In this document: in pieces, positions 27,362 through 40,144 of the stretch
Numbering within the stretch: position 1 is the stretch's first letter
How the letters are laid out: the number at the start of each line of letters is the position of its first letter
NCBI RefSeq assembly: GCF_041008525.1
Contig: NZ_JBFLUG010000001.1
Location: 62,001-126,000 of the forward strand
Source of the DNA: Parafrankia sp041008525
GTDB taxonomy: Bacteria; Actinomycetota; Actinomycetes; Frankiales; Frankiaceae
Length of the DNA stretch: 64,000 nt
Reading direction: 5' to 3'
The notes under the pieces: model-generated
Seen by the model: only the letters and a program-made list of their open reading frames with translations
Database searches by the model: none
Told to the model about the DNA's origin: nothing
Program-made: the position numbers and the translations under genes

Positions 27362-27388
27362 GGCGAGGTCAGACCGACCAGCACCGTC

Positions 27389-27420
27389 GCGCCGGGTGGG
27401 CCCATCGACCCACCCGGCGC
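27389..27420 (-). terminator. First hairpin downstream of rpoC
   Basis: A 12-bp perfect stem (GCGCCGGGTGGG / CCCACCCGGCGC) with an 8-base loop, 7 bases beyond the rpoC stop. It has no T-tract, as in many actinobacterial terminators. Confidence 0.7.
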
Positions 27421-27427
27421 GGCCGGG

Positions 27428-31318
<3,891 letters not shown>

Positions 31319-31525
31319 GACTGTCGCCTGCTCTCTCTTTCTCAGTCGGGACGCTGCCGGGGCCCCCGGTCGGCGCCGGTGGGCGCCGGGCCGGGTGGCA
31401 CGAGTGGACGGGGGCGGGGGCCCGCCGGAACCGGCCGTGGCCGGTCGGTACGGGTGCCTGGTGGGCGTGGGCCTGGCGGGCATGTGCCGCCCGGCCCGCC
31501 GCTACCGGGCGGGCCCCCCGTCACG

Positions 31526-34500
31526 TCAGACCTCTTCGACGCTGCTCGGCTCACGCCGCGACAGATCGATACCGAGCTCCTCCGCCGCGCGGAAGACGTC
31601 CTCGTCGGTGTCCCGCATCTCGATCGAGACGCCGTCGCTGGACAACACCTCGACGTTGAGGCACAGCGACTGCATCTCCTTGATGAGGACCTTGAACGAC
31701 TCCGGGATACCGGGTTCCGGGATGTTCTCGCCCTTGACGATCGCCTCGTAGACCTTCACACGGCCCACGACGTCGTCGGACTTGATCGTCAGCAGTTCCT
31801 GCAGGGCGTAGGCGGCGCCGTACGCCTCCAGCGCCCACACCTCCATCTCACCGAACCGCTGGCCGCCGAACTGCGCCTTACCACCGAGCGGCTGCTGCGT
31901 GATCATCGAGTAGGGGCCGGTCGACCGGGCGTGGATCTTGTCGTCGACCAGGTGCAGGAGCTTGAGGATGTAGATGTAACCGACCGCCACCGGGTACGGG
32001 TAGGGCTCGCCGGTCCGGCCGTCGTACAGCTCGGCCTTGCCGGAGGAACCGATCATCTGCTGGCCGTCCCGGTTGGGCAGGGTGGCGTCCAGCAGACCGG
32101 TGATCTCCTCCTCGCGGGCGCCGTCGAACACCGGCGTCGCCACGTTCGTCCCGGGCGGGGCGGCGTCGGCGCCGATACCGCGCAGGCGCTCCTTCCAGCC
32201 CTCGGTGCCCGAGTCGACCTGCCAGCCGGTCTTGGCGACCCACCCGAGGTGGGTCTCCAGGATCTGGCCGATGTTCATCCGGCGCGGCACGCCGTGCGGG
32301 TTCAGGACGACGTCCACCGCGGTGCCGTCGGGGAGGAAGGGCATGTCCTCCACCGGCAGGATCTTGGCGATGACGCCCTTGTTGCCGTGCCGGCCGGCGA
32401 GCTTGTCACCATCGGTGATCTTCCGCTTCTGGGCCACGTAGACGCGGACCAGCTCGTTCACGCCCGGAGGCAGCTCGTCGCCGTCCTCGCGGGAGAACAC
32501 CCGGACACCGATGACCTTGCCGGACTCGCCGTGCGGCACCTTCAGCGAGGTGTCGCGGACCTCCCGGGCCTTCTCACCGAAGATCGCGCGGAGCAGGCGC
32601 TCCTCCGGGGTCAGCTCGGTCTCGCCCTTCGGGGTGACCTTGCCGACCAGCACGTCACCGGGCGACACCTCGGCGCCGATCCGGATGATGCCGCGCTCGT
32701 CGAGGTCGGCCAGGACCTCCTCGGCAACGTTCGGGATGTCCCGGGTGATCTCCTCCGGGCCCAGCTTGGTGTCCCGGGCGTCGACCTCGTGCTCCTCGAT
32801 GTGGATCGAGGAGAGGACGTCGTCCTGGACCAGCCGCTGGGAGAGGATGATCGCGTCCTCGTAGTTGTGCCCCTCCCACGGCATGAAGGCGACGAGCAGG
32901 TTCTTGCCCAGCGCCATCTCGCCGTTGTCGGTGCATGGGCCGTCCGCGATGACCTGGCCGGCCTCGACCCTGTCCCCCTCGAACACGATCGGCTTCTGGT
33001 TGATGCAGGTGCCCTGGTTCGACCGGCGGAACTTCGCCAGCCGGTAGGTGCGCCGCGTCCCGTCGTCGTGCATGACGGTGATGTAGTCGGCCGACAGGTC
33101 CTCGACCACACCGGCCTGGGCGCAGACGACGACGTCGCCGGCGTCCTTGGCCGCCCGGGCCTCCATGCCGGTGCCCACCAGCGGAGCCTCGGAACGCAGC
33201 AGCGGAACCGACTGCCGCTGCATGTTCGAACCCATCAGGGCCCGGTTGGCGTCGTCGTGCTCGAGGAACGGGATCATGGCCGTCGCGACGGACACCATCT
33301 GCCGCGGCGAGACGTCCATGTAGTCGACCTCGTCCGGCGGGATGAACTCGACCTCACCGCCCTTGCGGCGGACCAGGACGCGGTCCTCGGCGAACGTGCC
33401 GTCCGCGTTCAGCGGGGTGTTCGCCTGCGCCTTGACGTGCCGGTCCTCCTCGTCCGCGGTCAGGTAGTCGATCTGGCCGGTGACCCGGCCGTTCTCCACC
33501 TTGCGGTACGGGGTCTCGACGAAGCCGAACGGGTTGACCCGCGCGAACGTCGACAGCGAGCCGATCAGACCGATGTTCGGGCCTTCCGGCGTCTCGATCG
33601 GGCACATCCGGCCGTAGTGGCTGGGGTGCACGTCGCGGACCTCGAAGCCGGCCCGCTCCCGGGACAGACCGCCGGGGCCCAGCGCCGACAGGCGGCGCTT
33701 GTGGGTCAGACCGGCCAGCGGGTTGGTCTGGTCCATGAACTGGGAAAGCTGGCTGGTGCCGAAGAACTCCTTGATGGAGGCGACGACCGGCCGGATGTTG
33801 ATCAGGGTCTGCGGCGTGATCGCCTCGACGTCCTGCGTGGTCATGCGCTCACGGACGACGCGCTCCATCCGGGCCAGGCCGAGCCGGACCTGGTTCTGGA
33901 TGAGCTCGCCGACGGTGCGCAGCCGCCGGTTGCCGAAGTGGTCGATGTCGTCGACCTCGTAGTTGTCCTGGTCCTGGCCGGCGTGCAGCTTGACGATGTA
34001 CTCGATCGTCCGGACCACGTCGTCCTCGGTGAGGACGCCGACGTCGTGCGCGACCTCGAGAGTCAGCTTCTTGTTCACCTTGTAGCGGCCGACCTTCGCC
34101 AGGTCGTAGCGCTTCGGGTTGAAGAAGAGGTTCTCCAGCAGGGTCTGCGCCGACTCCCGCGTCGGCGGCTCGCCGGGGCGGAGCTTGCGGTAGATGTCGA
34201 GCAGGGCGTCGTCCTGGCTGGAGGTGTGGTCCTTCTCCAGGGTGACCCGCATCGACGGGAAGTCGCCGAACCGCTCGAGGATGCGAGCCTCGTCCCAGCC
34301 CAGCGCCTTGAGCAGCACGGTGACCGACTGGCGGCGCTTGCGGTCGATGCGCACGCCGACGGTGTCGCGCTTGTCGATCTCGAACTCGAGCCAGGCGCCT
34401 CGCGAGGGGATCACCTTGCAGGAGAACAGATCCTTGTCGGACGCCTTGTCGATCGCCTTCTCGAAGTAGACACCCGGGGACCGGACGAGCTGGCTGACCA

Positions 34501-34951
34501 CCACGCGCTCGGTGCCGTTGATGACGAACGTGCCCTTCGGGGTCATGAGCGGGAAGTCGCCCATGAACACCGTCTGGCTCTTGATCTCACCGGTGGTGTT
34601 GTTGGTGAACTCGGCGGTGACGAACAGCGGCGCCGAGAAGGTCATGTCCTTGTCCTTGCACTCCTCGACGGAGTACTTGGGAGGCTCGAACCTGTGATCC
34701 CGGAAGGACAGGGACATCGAGCCGGAGAAGTCCTCGATCGGAGAGATCTCCTCGAAGACCTCCTCCAGCCCGGAGGTGATGGGGACGTCGTCCCTACCGG
34801 CGTCGATAGCCTCCTGGACCCGCTCCGCCCAGACGTCGTTACCGATCAGCCAATCAAAGGACTGCGTCTGCAGGGCGAGAAGATCCGGGACCTCGAGAGG
34901 CTCGATGATCTTTGCGAACGAGATGCGGGGGGCGGAACGCGAGGCGGCCAA
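31526..34951 (-). CDS. rpoB: RNA polymerase beta subunit
   Basis: Beta forms the other jaw of RNA polymerase and the rifampicin pocket. The 1141 residues are complete, from MAASRSAPRISFAKIIEPLEVPDLLALQ to SSDGVSIEMRDTDEDVFRAAEELGIDL. The start is TTG at 34951, 5 bases after GGAAGGA. The rifampicin region (33690-33770) reads SQLSQFMDQTNPLAGLTHKRRL, with Thr and Ala where E. coli and mycobacteria have Asn518 and Ser522 (E. coli numbering). Transcription probably starts near 35554, giving a leader of about 600 bases. Confidence 0.97.
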   Translation of the reverse strand: MAASRSAPRISFAKIIEPLEVPDLLALQTQSFDWLIGNDVWAERVQEAIDAGRDDVPITSGLEEVFEEISPIEDFSGSMSLSFRDHRFEPPKYSVEECKDKDMTFSAPLFVTAEFTNNTTGEIKSQTVFMGDFPLMTPKGTFVINGTERVVVSQLVRSPGVYFEKAIDKASDKDLFSCKVIPSRGAWLEFEIDKRDTVGVRIDRKRRQSVTVLLKALGWDEARILERFGDFPSMRVTLEKDHTSSQDDALLDIYRKLRPGEPPTRESAQTLLENLFFNPKRYDLAKVGRYKVNKKLTLEVAHDVGVLTEDDVVRTIEYIVKLHAGQDQDNYEVDDIDHFGNRRLRTVGELIQNQVRLGLARMERVVRERMTTQDVEAITPQTLINIRPVVASIKEFFGTSQLSQFMDQTNPLAGLTHKRRLSALGPGGLSRERAGFEVRDVHPSHYGRMCPIETPEGPNIGLIGSLSTFARVNPFGFVETPYRKVENGRVTGQIDYLTADEEDRHVKAQANTPLNADGTFAEDRVLVRRKGGEVEFIPPDEVDYMDVSPRQMVSVATAMIPFLEHDDANRALMGSNMQRQSVPLLRSEAPLVGTGMEARAAKDAGDVVVCAQAGVVEDLSADYITVMHDDGTRRTYRLAKFRRSNQGTCINQKPIVFEGDRVEAGQVIADGPCTDNGEMALGKNLLVAFMPWEGHNYEDAIILSQRLVQDDVLSSIHIEEHEVDARDTKLGPEEITRDIPNVAEEVLADLDERGIIRIGAEVSPGDVLVGKVTPKGETELTPEERLLRAIFGEKAREVRDTSLKVPHGESGKVIGVRVFSREDGDELPPGVNELVRVYVAQKRKITDGDKLAGRHGNKGVIAKILPVEDMPFLPDGTAVDVVLNPHGVPRRMNIGQILETHLGWVAKTGWQVDSGTEGWKERLRGIGADAAPPGTNVATPVFDGAREEEITGLLDATLPNRDGQQMIGSSGKAELYDGRTGEPYPYPVAVGYIYILKLLHLVDDKIHARSTGPYSMITQQPLGGKAQFGGQRFGEMEVWALEAYGAAYALQELLTIKSDDVVGRVKVYEAIVKGENIPEPGIPESFKVLIKEMQSLCLNVEVLSSDGVSIEMRDTDEDVFRAAEELGIDLSRREPSSVEEV

Positions 34952-35560
34952 GGTGGTCCTTCCGGTGGCCTGATCGTGGGGCTGGCGTCGCGGATGTCAA
35001 GGATCCGTTTGGGGGTGGTCAGGTGATCAGTGTCTCGCTACGGTTATGCGGAACATCGGCGGGGGGTACCCCGGCAATGCGAGGATCCCGAGGTGAGGAC
35101 TCCTTCGCCGCTGCGGTGATCCGCCGGACGGCGCTCGCCCTCGCGGACGCCGACGCGGCCGTGCGGTCGAGCCGTGCGGGGCAGGCGTCCATGCGGGGCC
35201 CGTACCGACCGCGCAGGGCCGGATCCGGGCGCGACGAAGCCGCCGCGGGTCTGATCGGCAGGCGCGGGGAACGTCCACGCGCCGCCGGCGCGGCGATCTC
35301 AAATCGACGTGTCGGTGCAAGGGCGAGAAGTCTCGTTCGGGTCTCGATGCGGACAGCCGGGCCGCCGTGCTCACTGACGAGGCACGACCACGCCGCTCTC
35401 GCGTCACCCCGAACCCGCTGAGGCGGCAGGTGCTCGGCCATTGGCCAGAGGACCGCGGACCGCCCCGCGGCGCGAATCCGATCACCCGAAGGGGCCGGAT
35501 CCCGATGTCGAACGTGTTACCGACGAGCCCGATGCAACGAGAAAGACAGCGCAAACTAGC
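34952..35560 (-). promoter_or_regulatory. Long untranslated leader of rpoBC
   Basis: About 600 bases separate the main promoter candidate from the rpoB start without a recognisable gene. A second possible promoter, TTGACA (34995-35000) with CACGAT (34973-34978) spaced by 16, lies only about 22 bases from the rpoB TTG. Whether the leader folds into a regulatory RNA cannot be judged by eye. Confidence 0.45.
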
Positions 35561-35589
35561 AGTGTAGCCGAAGGCTTCACTGCTGGCAA
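35561..35589 (-). promoter_or_regulatory. Main rpoBC promoter candidate
   Basis: On the minus strand TTGCCA (35584-35589), 17 bases, then TACACT (35561-35566). This is the best -35/-10 pair in the window and lies in a locally less GC-rich segment. It faces rpoB. Confidence 0.6.
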
Positions 35590-35998
35590 GGACGAGGCAT
35601 CGGTACGTCGCGCGCTGCTTCCCTACGAAGGTTCGCGAAATGATGGAACTCCGTTGCCCGGGAGCTCGTCAAGGTCTCGGAGGCAACATCGTCACGAGCG
35701 CAATCCCCTGCTCGGCAGGATCCCCCGCCCCCGGCTCGCTCGCCAGCCCGACCGCCCCGCCCCGCGACGGCGCGTCGGCCGATCCCGAACATGCGGCGTG
35801 AAAAGGCCATTCGTGCATGAGCCCGGCAGTCCTGACAGCTCGGACGAGCGAGCGCGGCGCCCGGCGGGACGCGCCGATGATCCGCGCCCTCGGCCGCACA
35901 AGCCCCGTGGCCGACCGGCGGACGTCACCTAGGTCTTACCACCCATGGCGCCCCGTGCCGGGCTCTGACGCGGCCTGCCGGCAACGACGAGGCTACGA
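35590..35998. other. Intergenic region between the rpoBC promoter and the rplL terminator
   Basis: No gene is supported. Open frames on both strands are GC-driven, without ribosome sites or family motifs. Confidence 0.5.
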
Positions 35999-36034
35999 CG
36001 AAGCCCCGCCCCGGAGAACCGGGGCGGGGCTTCG
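35999..36034 (-). terminator. Main terminator of rplJ-rplL
   Basis: A perfect 16-bp stem (CGAAGCCCCGCCCCGG and its complement) with the tetraloop AGAA, about 130 bases beyond rplL. It has no T-tract on the minus strand. It pairs with a smaller hairpin closer to the stop. Confidence 0.75.
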
Positions 36035-36134
36035 ATGCGTTCTGGTCGGGCAGCCGGGGCCCGACCGGGCGGCCAAGCGCGGGAGCCCGGGCGCGGACGT
36101 CTCGGCGCCCGCCCCGAAGGTGCTCCCTGCCGGG

Positions 36135-36160
36135 CCTGGGTGCCGCGATCGGCACCCAGG
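36135..36160 (-). terminator. Hairpin immediately after rplL
   Basis: An 11-bp perfect stem (CCTGGGTGCCG / CGGCACCCAGG) with a 4-base loop, 4 bases after the rplL stop. Probably the first of two tandem terminators. Confidence 0.6.
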
Positions 36161-36164
36161 GGAA

Positions 36165-36557
36165 CTACTTGACGGTGACCGAGGCGCCAGCGCCCTCGAG
36201 GGCCGCCTTGGCCTTCTCCGCGGCCTCCTTGGCAACCTTCTCCAGGACGGGCTTGGGCGCGCCGTCGACGAGGTCCTTGGCCTCCTTGAGGCCCAGGCTC
36301 GTGAGCGCGCGGACCTCCTTGATGACCTGGATCTTCTTGTCGCCGACAGACTCCAGGATCACGTCGAACTCGTCCTGCTCCTCAGCGGCGGCGGCCTCGC
36401 CGCCGGCGCCACCGGCAGCCGGGGCGGCCGCGACGGCGACCGGCGCGGCCGCGGTCACGCCGAAGGTGTCCTCGAACTGCTTCACGAACTCGGAGAGCTC
36501 CAGGAGGGTCATCTCCTTGAACGCGTCGAGCAGCTCGGTGGTCGAAAGCTTCGCCAT
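36165..36557 (-). CDS. rplL: 50S ribosomal protein L7/L12
   Basis: The stalk protein that recruits translational GTPases. The 130 residues have the N-terminal dimerisation domain (MAKLSTTELLDAFKEMTLLELSEFVKQFEDTFGV), an Ala/Gly hinge and the globular domain (FDVILESVGDKKIQVIKEVRALTSLGLKEAKDLVDGAPKPV). ATG at 36557 follows GGAAGGA by 9 bases; the 20 codons upstream are not conserved. Confidence 0.97.
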   Translation of the reverse strand: MAKLSTTELLDAFKEMTLLELSEFVKQFEDTFGVTAAAPVAVAAAPAAGGAGGEAAAAEEQDEFDVILESVGDKKIQVIKEVRALTSLGLKEAKDLVDGAPKPVLEKVAKEAAEKAKAALEGAGASVTVK

Positions 36558-36737
36558 GGTGGCGGTTCCTTCCTTGTCATGCCGGTCAGATGAACCGGTG
36601 CCCGGTCGGCCGGGCATTCGTCAGAGGGGTGGTCCGTGGTGGGCGGCCCGAGGTGGGTCAGGCCACCCGGTGCAGATCAGGTCGCCCGCGCCGGATCCCT
36701 GGGATCGATCGGATCCGGCGCATCGAGCGGAGATCGC

Positions 36738-37304
36738 TCAGGCGTCGACGGCGACGGCCGGCTCGGCGGCAGCCGGCTCCGCGCCAGCCGCCTCCTGCCG
36801 CTGCGCGCGCAGCGCCTCGCTGAGCCGGGCGACCTGCGACAGCGGGGCCGCGAACAGGCCGACAGCCTTCGCCAGGGAGCCGTTCATCGCGCCGGCCAGC
36901 TTGGCCAGCAGGACCTCGCGGGACTCCAGGTCTGCGAGCTTGCGGATCTCCTCCGCGGACAGCGCCTTGCCCTCGACGACGCCGCCCTTGACGATCAGGG
37001 CCGGGTTGGCGCGGGCGAAGTCCCGCAGACCCTTCGCCGCCTCGACCGGGTCGCCGCCGACGAAGGCGACGGCCGTCGGGCCGACGAGCAGGTCGTCGAG
37101 ACCGGACACGCCGGCCTGCGCTGCAGCAATCTTGGTGAGGGTGTTCTTGACCACCGCGTACCGGGTGGTCTCGCCGAGCGCGCGACGCAGCTCGGTGAGC
37201 TGGCTCACCGTGAGGCCGCGGTACTCCGTCAGCACCGCGGCGGTCGAACCACGGAACTCCTCGGCGATCTCCGCCACGGCGGCGGTCTTCTCCGAGTTCG
37301 CCAT
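36738..37304 (-). CDS. rplJ: 50S ribosomal protein L10
   Basis: uL10 anchors L7/L12 dimers at the stalk base and, with them, represses its own operon by binding the leader. The 188 residues include EYRGLTVSQLTELRRALGETTRYAVVKNTLTKIAAAQAG and a C-terminal helix ending in an Ala/Pro/Glu tail. A 280-base leader precedes it. Confidence 0.96.
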   Translation of the reverse strand: MANSEKTAAVAEIAEEFRGSTAAVLTEYRGLTVSQLTELRRALGETTRYAVVKNTLTKIAAAQAGVSGLDDLLVGPTAVAFVGGDPVEAAKGLRDFARANPALIVKGGVVEGKALSAEEIRKLADLESREVLLAKLAGAMNGSLAKAVGLFAAPLSQVARLSEALRAQRQEAAGAEPAAAEPAVAVDA

Positions 37305-37591
37305 CGGGCTCCTTCAGGGGTCGGCCGGCCATGCCGACAGGCCTCGGAAACGACGAACGCCCCGGCGCAGAGGCGCGGGGCGTCAGAGATCCGACGGCGT
37401 CCTGAATGCTGCCGACCACCCTGGTGGGAGGCAACGATCCTGACGGTCTTCATGGCGACTTCCCGTTCGCCACCTGCGCAGGCCGCCCGGGAATCCCGAG
37501 CCTTCGGCCTCCAACCTTTCGGGCCCGGCAGCTGCCGGGATCCTGGAGAGGTGGAGAACGACCAGCGGTCTTCGGTGTGGAACTGTTGGTC
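37305..37591 (-). promoter_or_regulatory. Probable L10 autoregulatory leader of rplJ-rplL
   Basis: About 285 bases run from the rplJ promoter candidate to the start codon. They can form several stems, for example ACGCCCC...GGGGCGT at about 37356-37382, which pairs 11 bp with one bulge. L10 leaders with a kink-turn site occur before rplJ in many bacteria; I infer the same here from position and length, and did not match a consensus. Confidence 0.45.
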
Positions 37592-37600
37592 ATCGTAGCA
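37592..37600 (-). promoter_or_regulatory. Extended -10 promoter candidate of rplJ-rplL
   Basis: On the minus strand TGCTACGAT gives an extended -10 TG and the hexamer TACGAT. No strong -35 is visible at 17-18 bases. A CACCAG repeat array lies 50-90 bases further upstream. Confidence 0.45.
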
Positions 37601-37652
37601 GGCTCCGCAGGCGGAACGGCGGCGGCCGCACCGGCTCCAGGCGGCTCCAGAT

Positions 37653-37680
37653 CACCAGCACCAGCACCAGCACCAGCACC
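37653..37680. repeat. CACCAG hexamer array between rplA and rplJ
   Basis: Four full copies and a partial fifth of CACCAG in tandem, upstream of the rplJ promoter candidate and beyond the rplA terminator. It is a simple repeat in non-coding DNA. Confidence 0.85.
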
Positions 37681-37693
37681 ACGAACGCACAAA

Positions 37694-37721
37694 GGGGCCG
37701 TACCGCGAACGGTACGGCCCC
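37694..37721 (-). terminator. Intrinsic terminator after rplA
   Basis: A perfect 12-bp stem (GGGGCCGTACCG) with loop TTCG on the minus strand, followed by TTTGTGCGTT. It ends the secE-nusG-rplK-rplA unit. Confidence 0.85.
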
Positions 37722-37780
37722 TGCGCCGTCATTCCCTGCCCGGCCCCGTCACGGGGGCGAGAGCAGGCCCCGCCTCCCGG

Positions 37781-38494
37781 TCAGGCCGGGGTCTCCTCCA
37801 GGAGGTTACGGGTCCGGTTCGGGTCCACCGGGATGCCCGGGCCCATCGTGGTCGCGAAGGTGACCTTCTTCAGGTAGCGCCCCTTGGCGGCCGACGGCTT
37901 CACCCGGACGATCTCGTCCAGCGCCACGGTGTAGTTCTCGATCAGCTGGTTCTCCGAGAAGCTGACCTTGCCGATGACGATGTGCAGGTTGCCCTGCTTG
38001 TCGACCCGGAAGTTGATCTTACCGCCCTTGATGTCGCCGACCACCTTGGCCACGTCGAGGGTGACCGTGCCGGTCTTCGGGTTGGGCATGAGACCGCGCG
38101 GGCCGAGGATACGGGCGATCCGGCCGACCTTCGCCATCTGGTCGGGGGTCGCGACGGTGGCGTCGAAGTCCAGGAAGCCCTCCTGGATCCGCGCGACGAG
38201 GTCGTCGCTGCCGACGACGTCGGCGCCTGCGGCGGTGGCCTCCGCGGCCTTCTCACCGGCGGCGAAGACGGCGACCCGCGGCGACTTGCCGGTGCCGTGC
38301 GGCAGGTTCACCGTGCCGCGGACCATCTGGTCGGCCTTGCGCGGGTCCACACCGAGGCGGATCGCGACCTCGACGGTCGCGTCGTACTTCGTCGAGGACG
38401 TCTCCCGGGCCAGCCGAGCGGCATCCAGCGGGCTGTACAGAGTGGTCAGATCGATCTTCTCGGCCGCGGCGCGGTATGCCTTGCTGCGCTTCAT
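37781..38494 (-). CDS. rplA: 50S ribosomal protein L1
   Basis: uL1 forms the mobile L1 stalk that handles E-site tRNA; in E. coli it represses rplK-rplA. The 237 residues include MKRSKAYRAAAEKIDLTTLYSPLDAARLA, VEVAIRLGVDPRKADQMVRGTVNLPHGTGK and GPRGLMPNPKTGTVT. A small hairpin (38600-38620) lies in the spacer after rplK. Confidence 0.97.
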   Translation of the reverse strand: MKRSKAYRAAAEKIDLTTLYSPLDAARLARETSSTKYDATVEVAIRLGVDPRKADQMVRGTVNLPHGTGKSPRVAVFAAGEKAAEATAAGADVVGSDDLVARIQEGFLDFDATVATPDQMAKVGRIARILGPRGLMPNPKTGTVTLDVAKVVGDIKGGKINFRVDKQGNLHIVIGKVSFSENQLIENYTVALDEIVRVKPSAAKGRYLKKVTFATTMGPGIPVDPNRTRNLLEETPA

Positions 38495-38657
38495 GAGCTC
38501 TCAGTTCTCCCTGTGGTGTTGGCGGGTCCGGTCCGCCGCCGAGCCGGGTCCACCCCGCCTCGGGCCGCCAGCCGGCCCTCCCACATCTGTGCGGGCCTGA
38601 CCGCGGCGAGACGCCGCGGTGCCCCGTGTTCCACTCCGCGCTGCCGCGCGGAGGACC

Positions 38658-39092
38658 TCACTCGCCGACGGTGATACCCATCGACCGGGCGGTACCCGCG
38701 ATGATCTTCTCCGCCGCCTCGAGGGTGTTGGCGTTGAGATCCGGGAGCTTCGTCTGCGCGATCTCCCGGACCTGCGCCGGGGTCAGCTTCGCGACCTTCA
38801 CCCGGTGCGGCGTGCCGCTGCCCTTGTCGACGCCGGCAGCCTTGAGGATCAGCCGCGCGGCGGGCGGGGTCTTGGTGACGAAGGTGAACGAGCGGTCGTC
38901 GTACACCGTGATCTCGACCGGCACGACGTTGCCGGTCTGCGACTCGGTGGCCGCGTTGTACTGCTTGCAGAACTCCATGATGTTGACGCCGTGCTGGCCC
39001 AGCGCGGGGCCGACCGGCGGCGCCGGGGTTGCCTTGCCGGCGTTGATCTGGAGCTTGATCAGCGCAGTGATCTTCTTCTTCTTGGGAGGCAT
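38658..39092 (-). CDS. rplK: 50S ribosomal protein L11
   Basis: uL11 forms the GTPase-associated centre and the thiostrepton site with 23S rRNA. The 144 residues include ALIKLQINAGKATPAPPVGPALGQHGVNIMEFCKQYNA with the proline helix, and the RNA-binding domain ending GTARSMGITVGE. It is 35 bases after nusG. Confidence 0.97.
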   Translation of the reverse strand: MPPKKKKITALIKLQINAGKATPAPPVGPALGQHGVNIMEFCKQYNAATESQTGNVVPVEITVYDDRSFTFVTKTPPAARLILKAAGVDKGSGTPHRVKVAKLTPAQVREIAQTKLPDLNANTLEAAEKIIAGTARSMGITVGE

Positions 39093-39127
39093 CTGTTCGT
39101 CTTCCTACCGGAGTTCTACGGAGCGGA

Positions 39128-39910
39128 TCAGATCTTCGCGACCTGGTTGAACTGCAGCTCGACCGGCGTCTCCCGACCAAAGATGGAGACGAGCACCTTC
39201 AGGCGCTGCGCGTCGAGGTTGATCTCGCTGATGGTGGCAGGCAGGGTGGCGAACGGGCCGTCCATGACCGTGACGGACTCCCCGACCTCGAACTCCTGGG
39301 CCTTGACCGTCTCGACCTTCTTCTCCTTCGGCGCAGCCGGCGCGAGGATGGAGACCACCTCTTCGCGGCGCAGCGGCGACGGCCGGTTCGTCAGGCCGAC
39401 GAACCCGGTCACACCCGGCGTGTTCCGGACCGCCGACCAGGACTGGTCGGTGAGATCCATCCGGACGTAGATGTACCCGGGGTACTTCTTCTGCTGGACA
39501 AGCTGGCGCTTGCCGTTCTTGACGACCGGGACCTCCTCGGTCGGCACCTCGATCTGGAAGATGTAGTCCTCCATGTTGAGGCTGGAGATCCGGGTCTCGA
39601 GGTTCGTCTTGACCTTGTTCTCGTAGCCGGCGTAGGAGTGCACCACGTACCACTCGCCGGGGGCCTCCTCCAACGCGCGGAGCAGGTCGTCCGCATCGTC
39701 GTCGGCGTCCGGGCCGGTTGCCGCGAGCGGCTCGGGCTGGGCCGAGGAGGGCGCGGAGGCGGCGGCGTCCGCCGACTCCTCGCCGTCGGTGTCGGGTGCG
39801 GCCGCGGCATCCGTGCTCGCGACCTCGTCACGCTCGAACGCCGCAATGGGGTCGAGACGGTCGAGGGCCTCCCCCTGCTCGGAGGAGGCGTGCTCGGGAG
39901 ACTGGGACAC
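39128..39910 (-). CDS. nusG: Transcription elongation factor NusG
   Basis: NusG binds RNA polymerase and links it to Rho or to ribosomes through S10. The protein has an acidic, Ala-rich N-terminal extension of about 85 residues, then the NGN domain (WYVVHSYAGYENKVKTNLETRI...PGYIYVRMDL) and KOW domain (FEVGESVTVMDGPFATLPATISEINLD). GTG at 39910 is chosen: AGAAGGA lies just upstream, whereas the ATG 20 codons earlier has no ribosome site. This gives 260 residues. It follows secE after 234 bases. Confidence 0.94.
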   Translation of the reverse strand: MSQSPEHASSEQGEALDRLDPIAAFERDEVASTDAAAAPDTDGEESADAAASAPSSAQPEPLAATGPDADDDADDLLRALEEAPGEWYVVHSYAGYENKVKTNLETRISSLNMEDYIFQIEVPTEEVPVVKNGKRQLVQQKKYPGYIYVRMDLTDQSWSAVRNTPGVTGFVGLTNRPSPLRREEVVSILAPAAPKEKKVETVKAQEFEVGESVTVMDGPFATLPATISEINLDAQRLKVLVSIFGRETPVELQFNQVAKI

Positions 39911-40144
39911 GCGGCCGATCCTTCTCTCGTGGACAGTGCGACTGTGGGTGGTTCTCTCATCGGCGGTCATTGGCCCGGGGCGACGGTACGGCTGCGAGCC
40001 ACGAACGCCCGCGGCACCCGGCCCGCCCCGCCGGGATGGACCATGGCCACACCGGACGACCGGACGAACCCGGACCGGGCCACGCGCCGAACCTCGCCGA
40101 CGGTGACGTCGACCCGGCCCCGGTGCCCGTGACGGCTCCAGGTG

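Noticed and set aside
35019..35554. Minus-strand ORFs of 140-175 codons in the rpoB leader.
   Set aside because: They overlap each other in different frames, lack ribosome sites and have no recognisable domain. They are better seen as untranslated leader.
39911..39970. NusG start at the ATG 20 codons upstream.
   Set aside because: No ribosome site precedes it, whereas AGAAGGA stands before GTG 39910. The choice remains untested.
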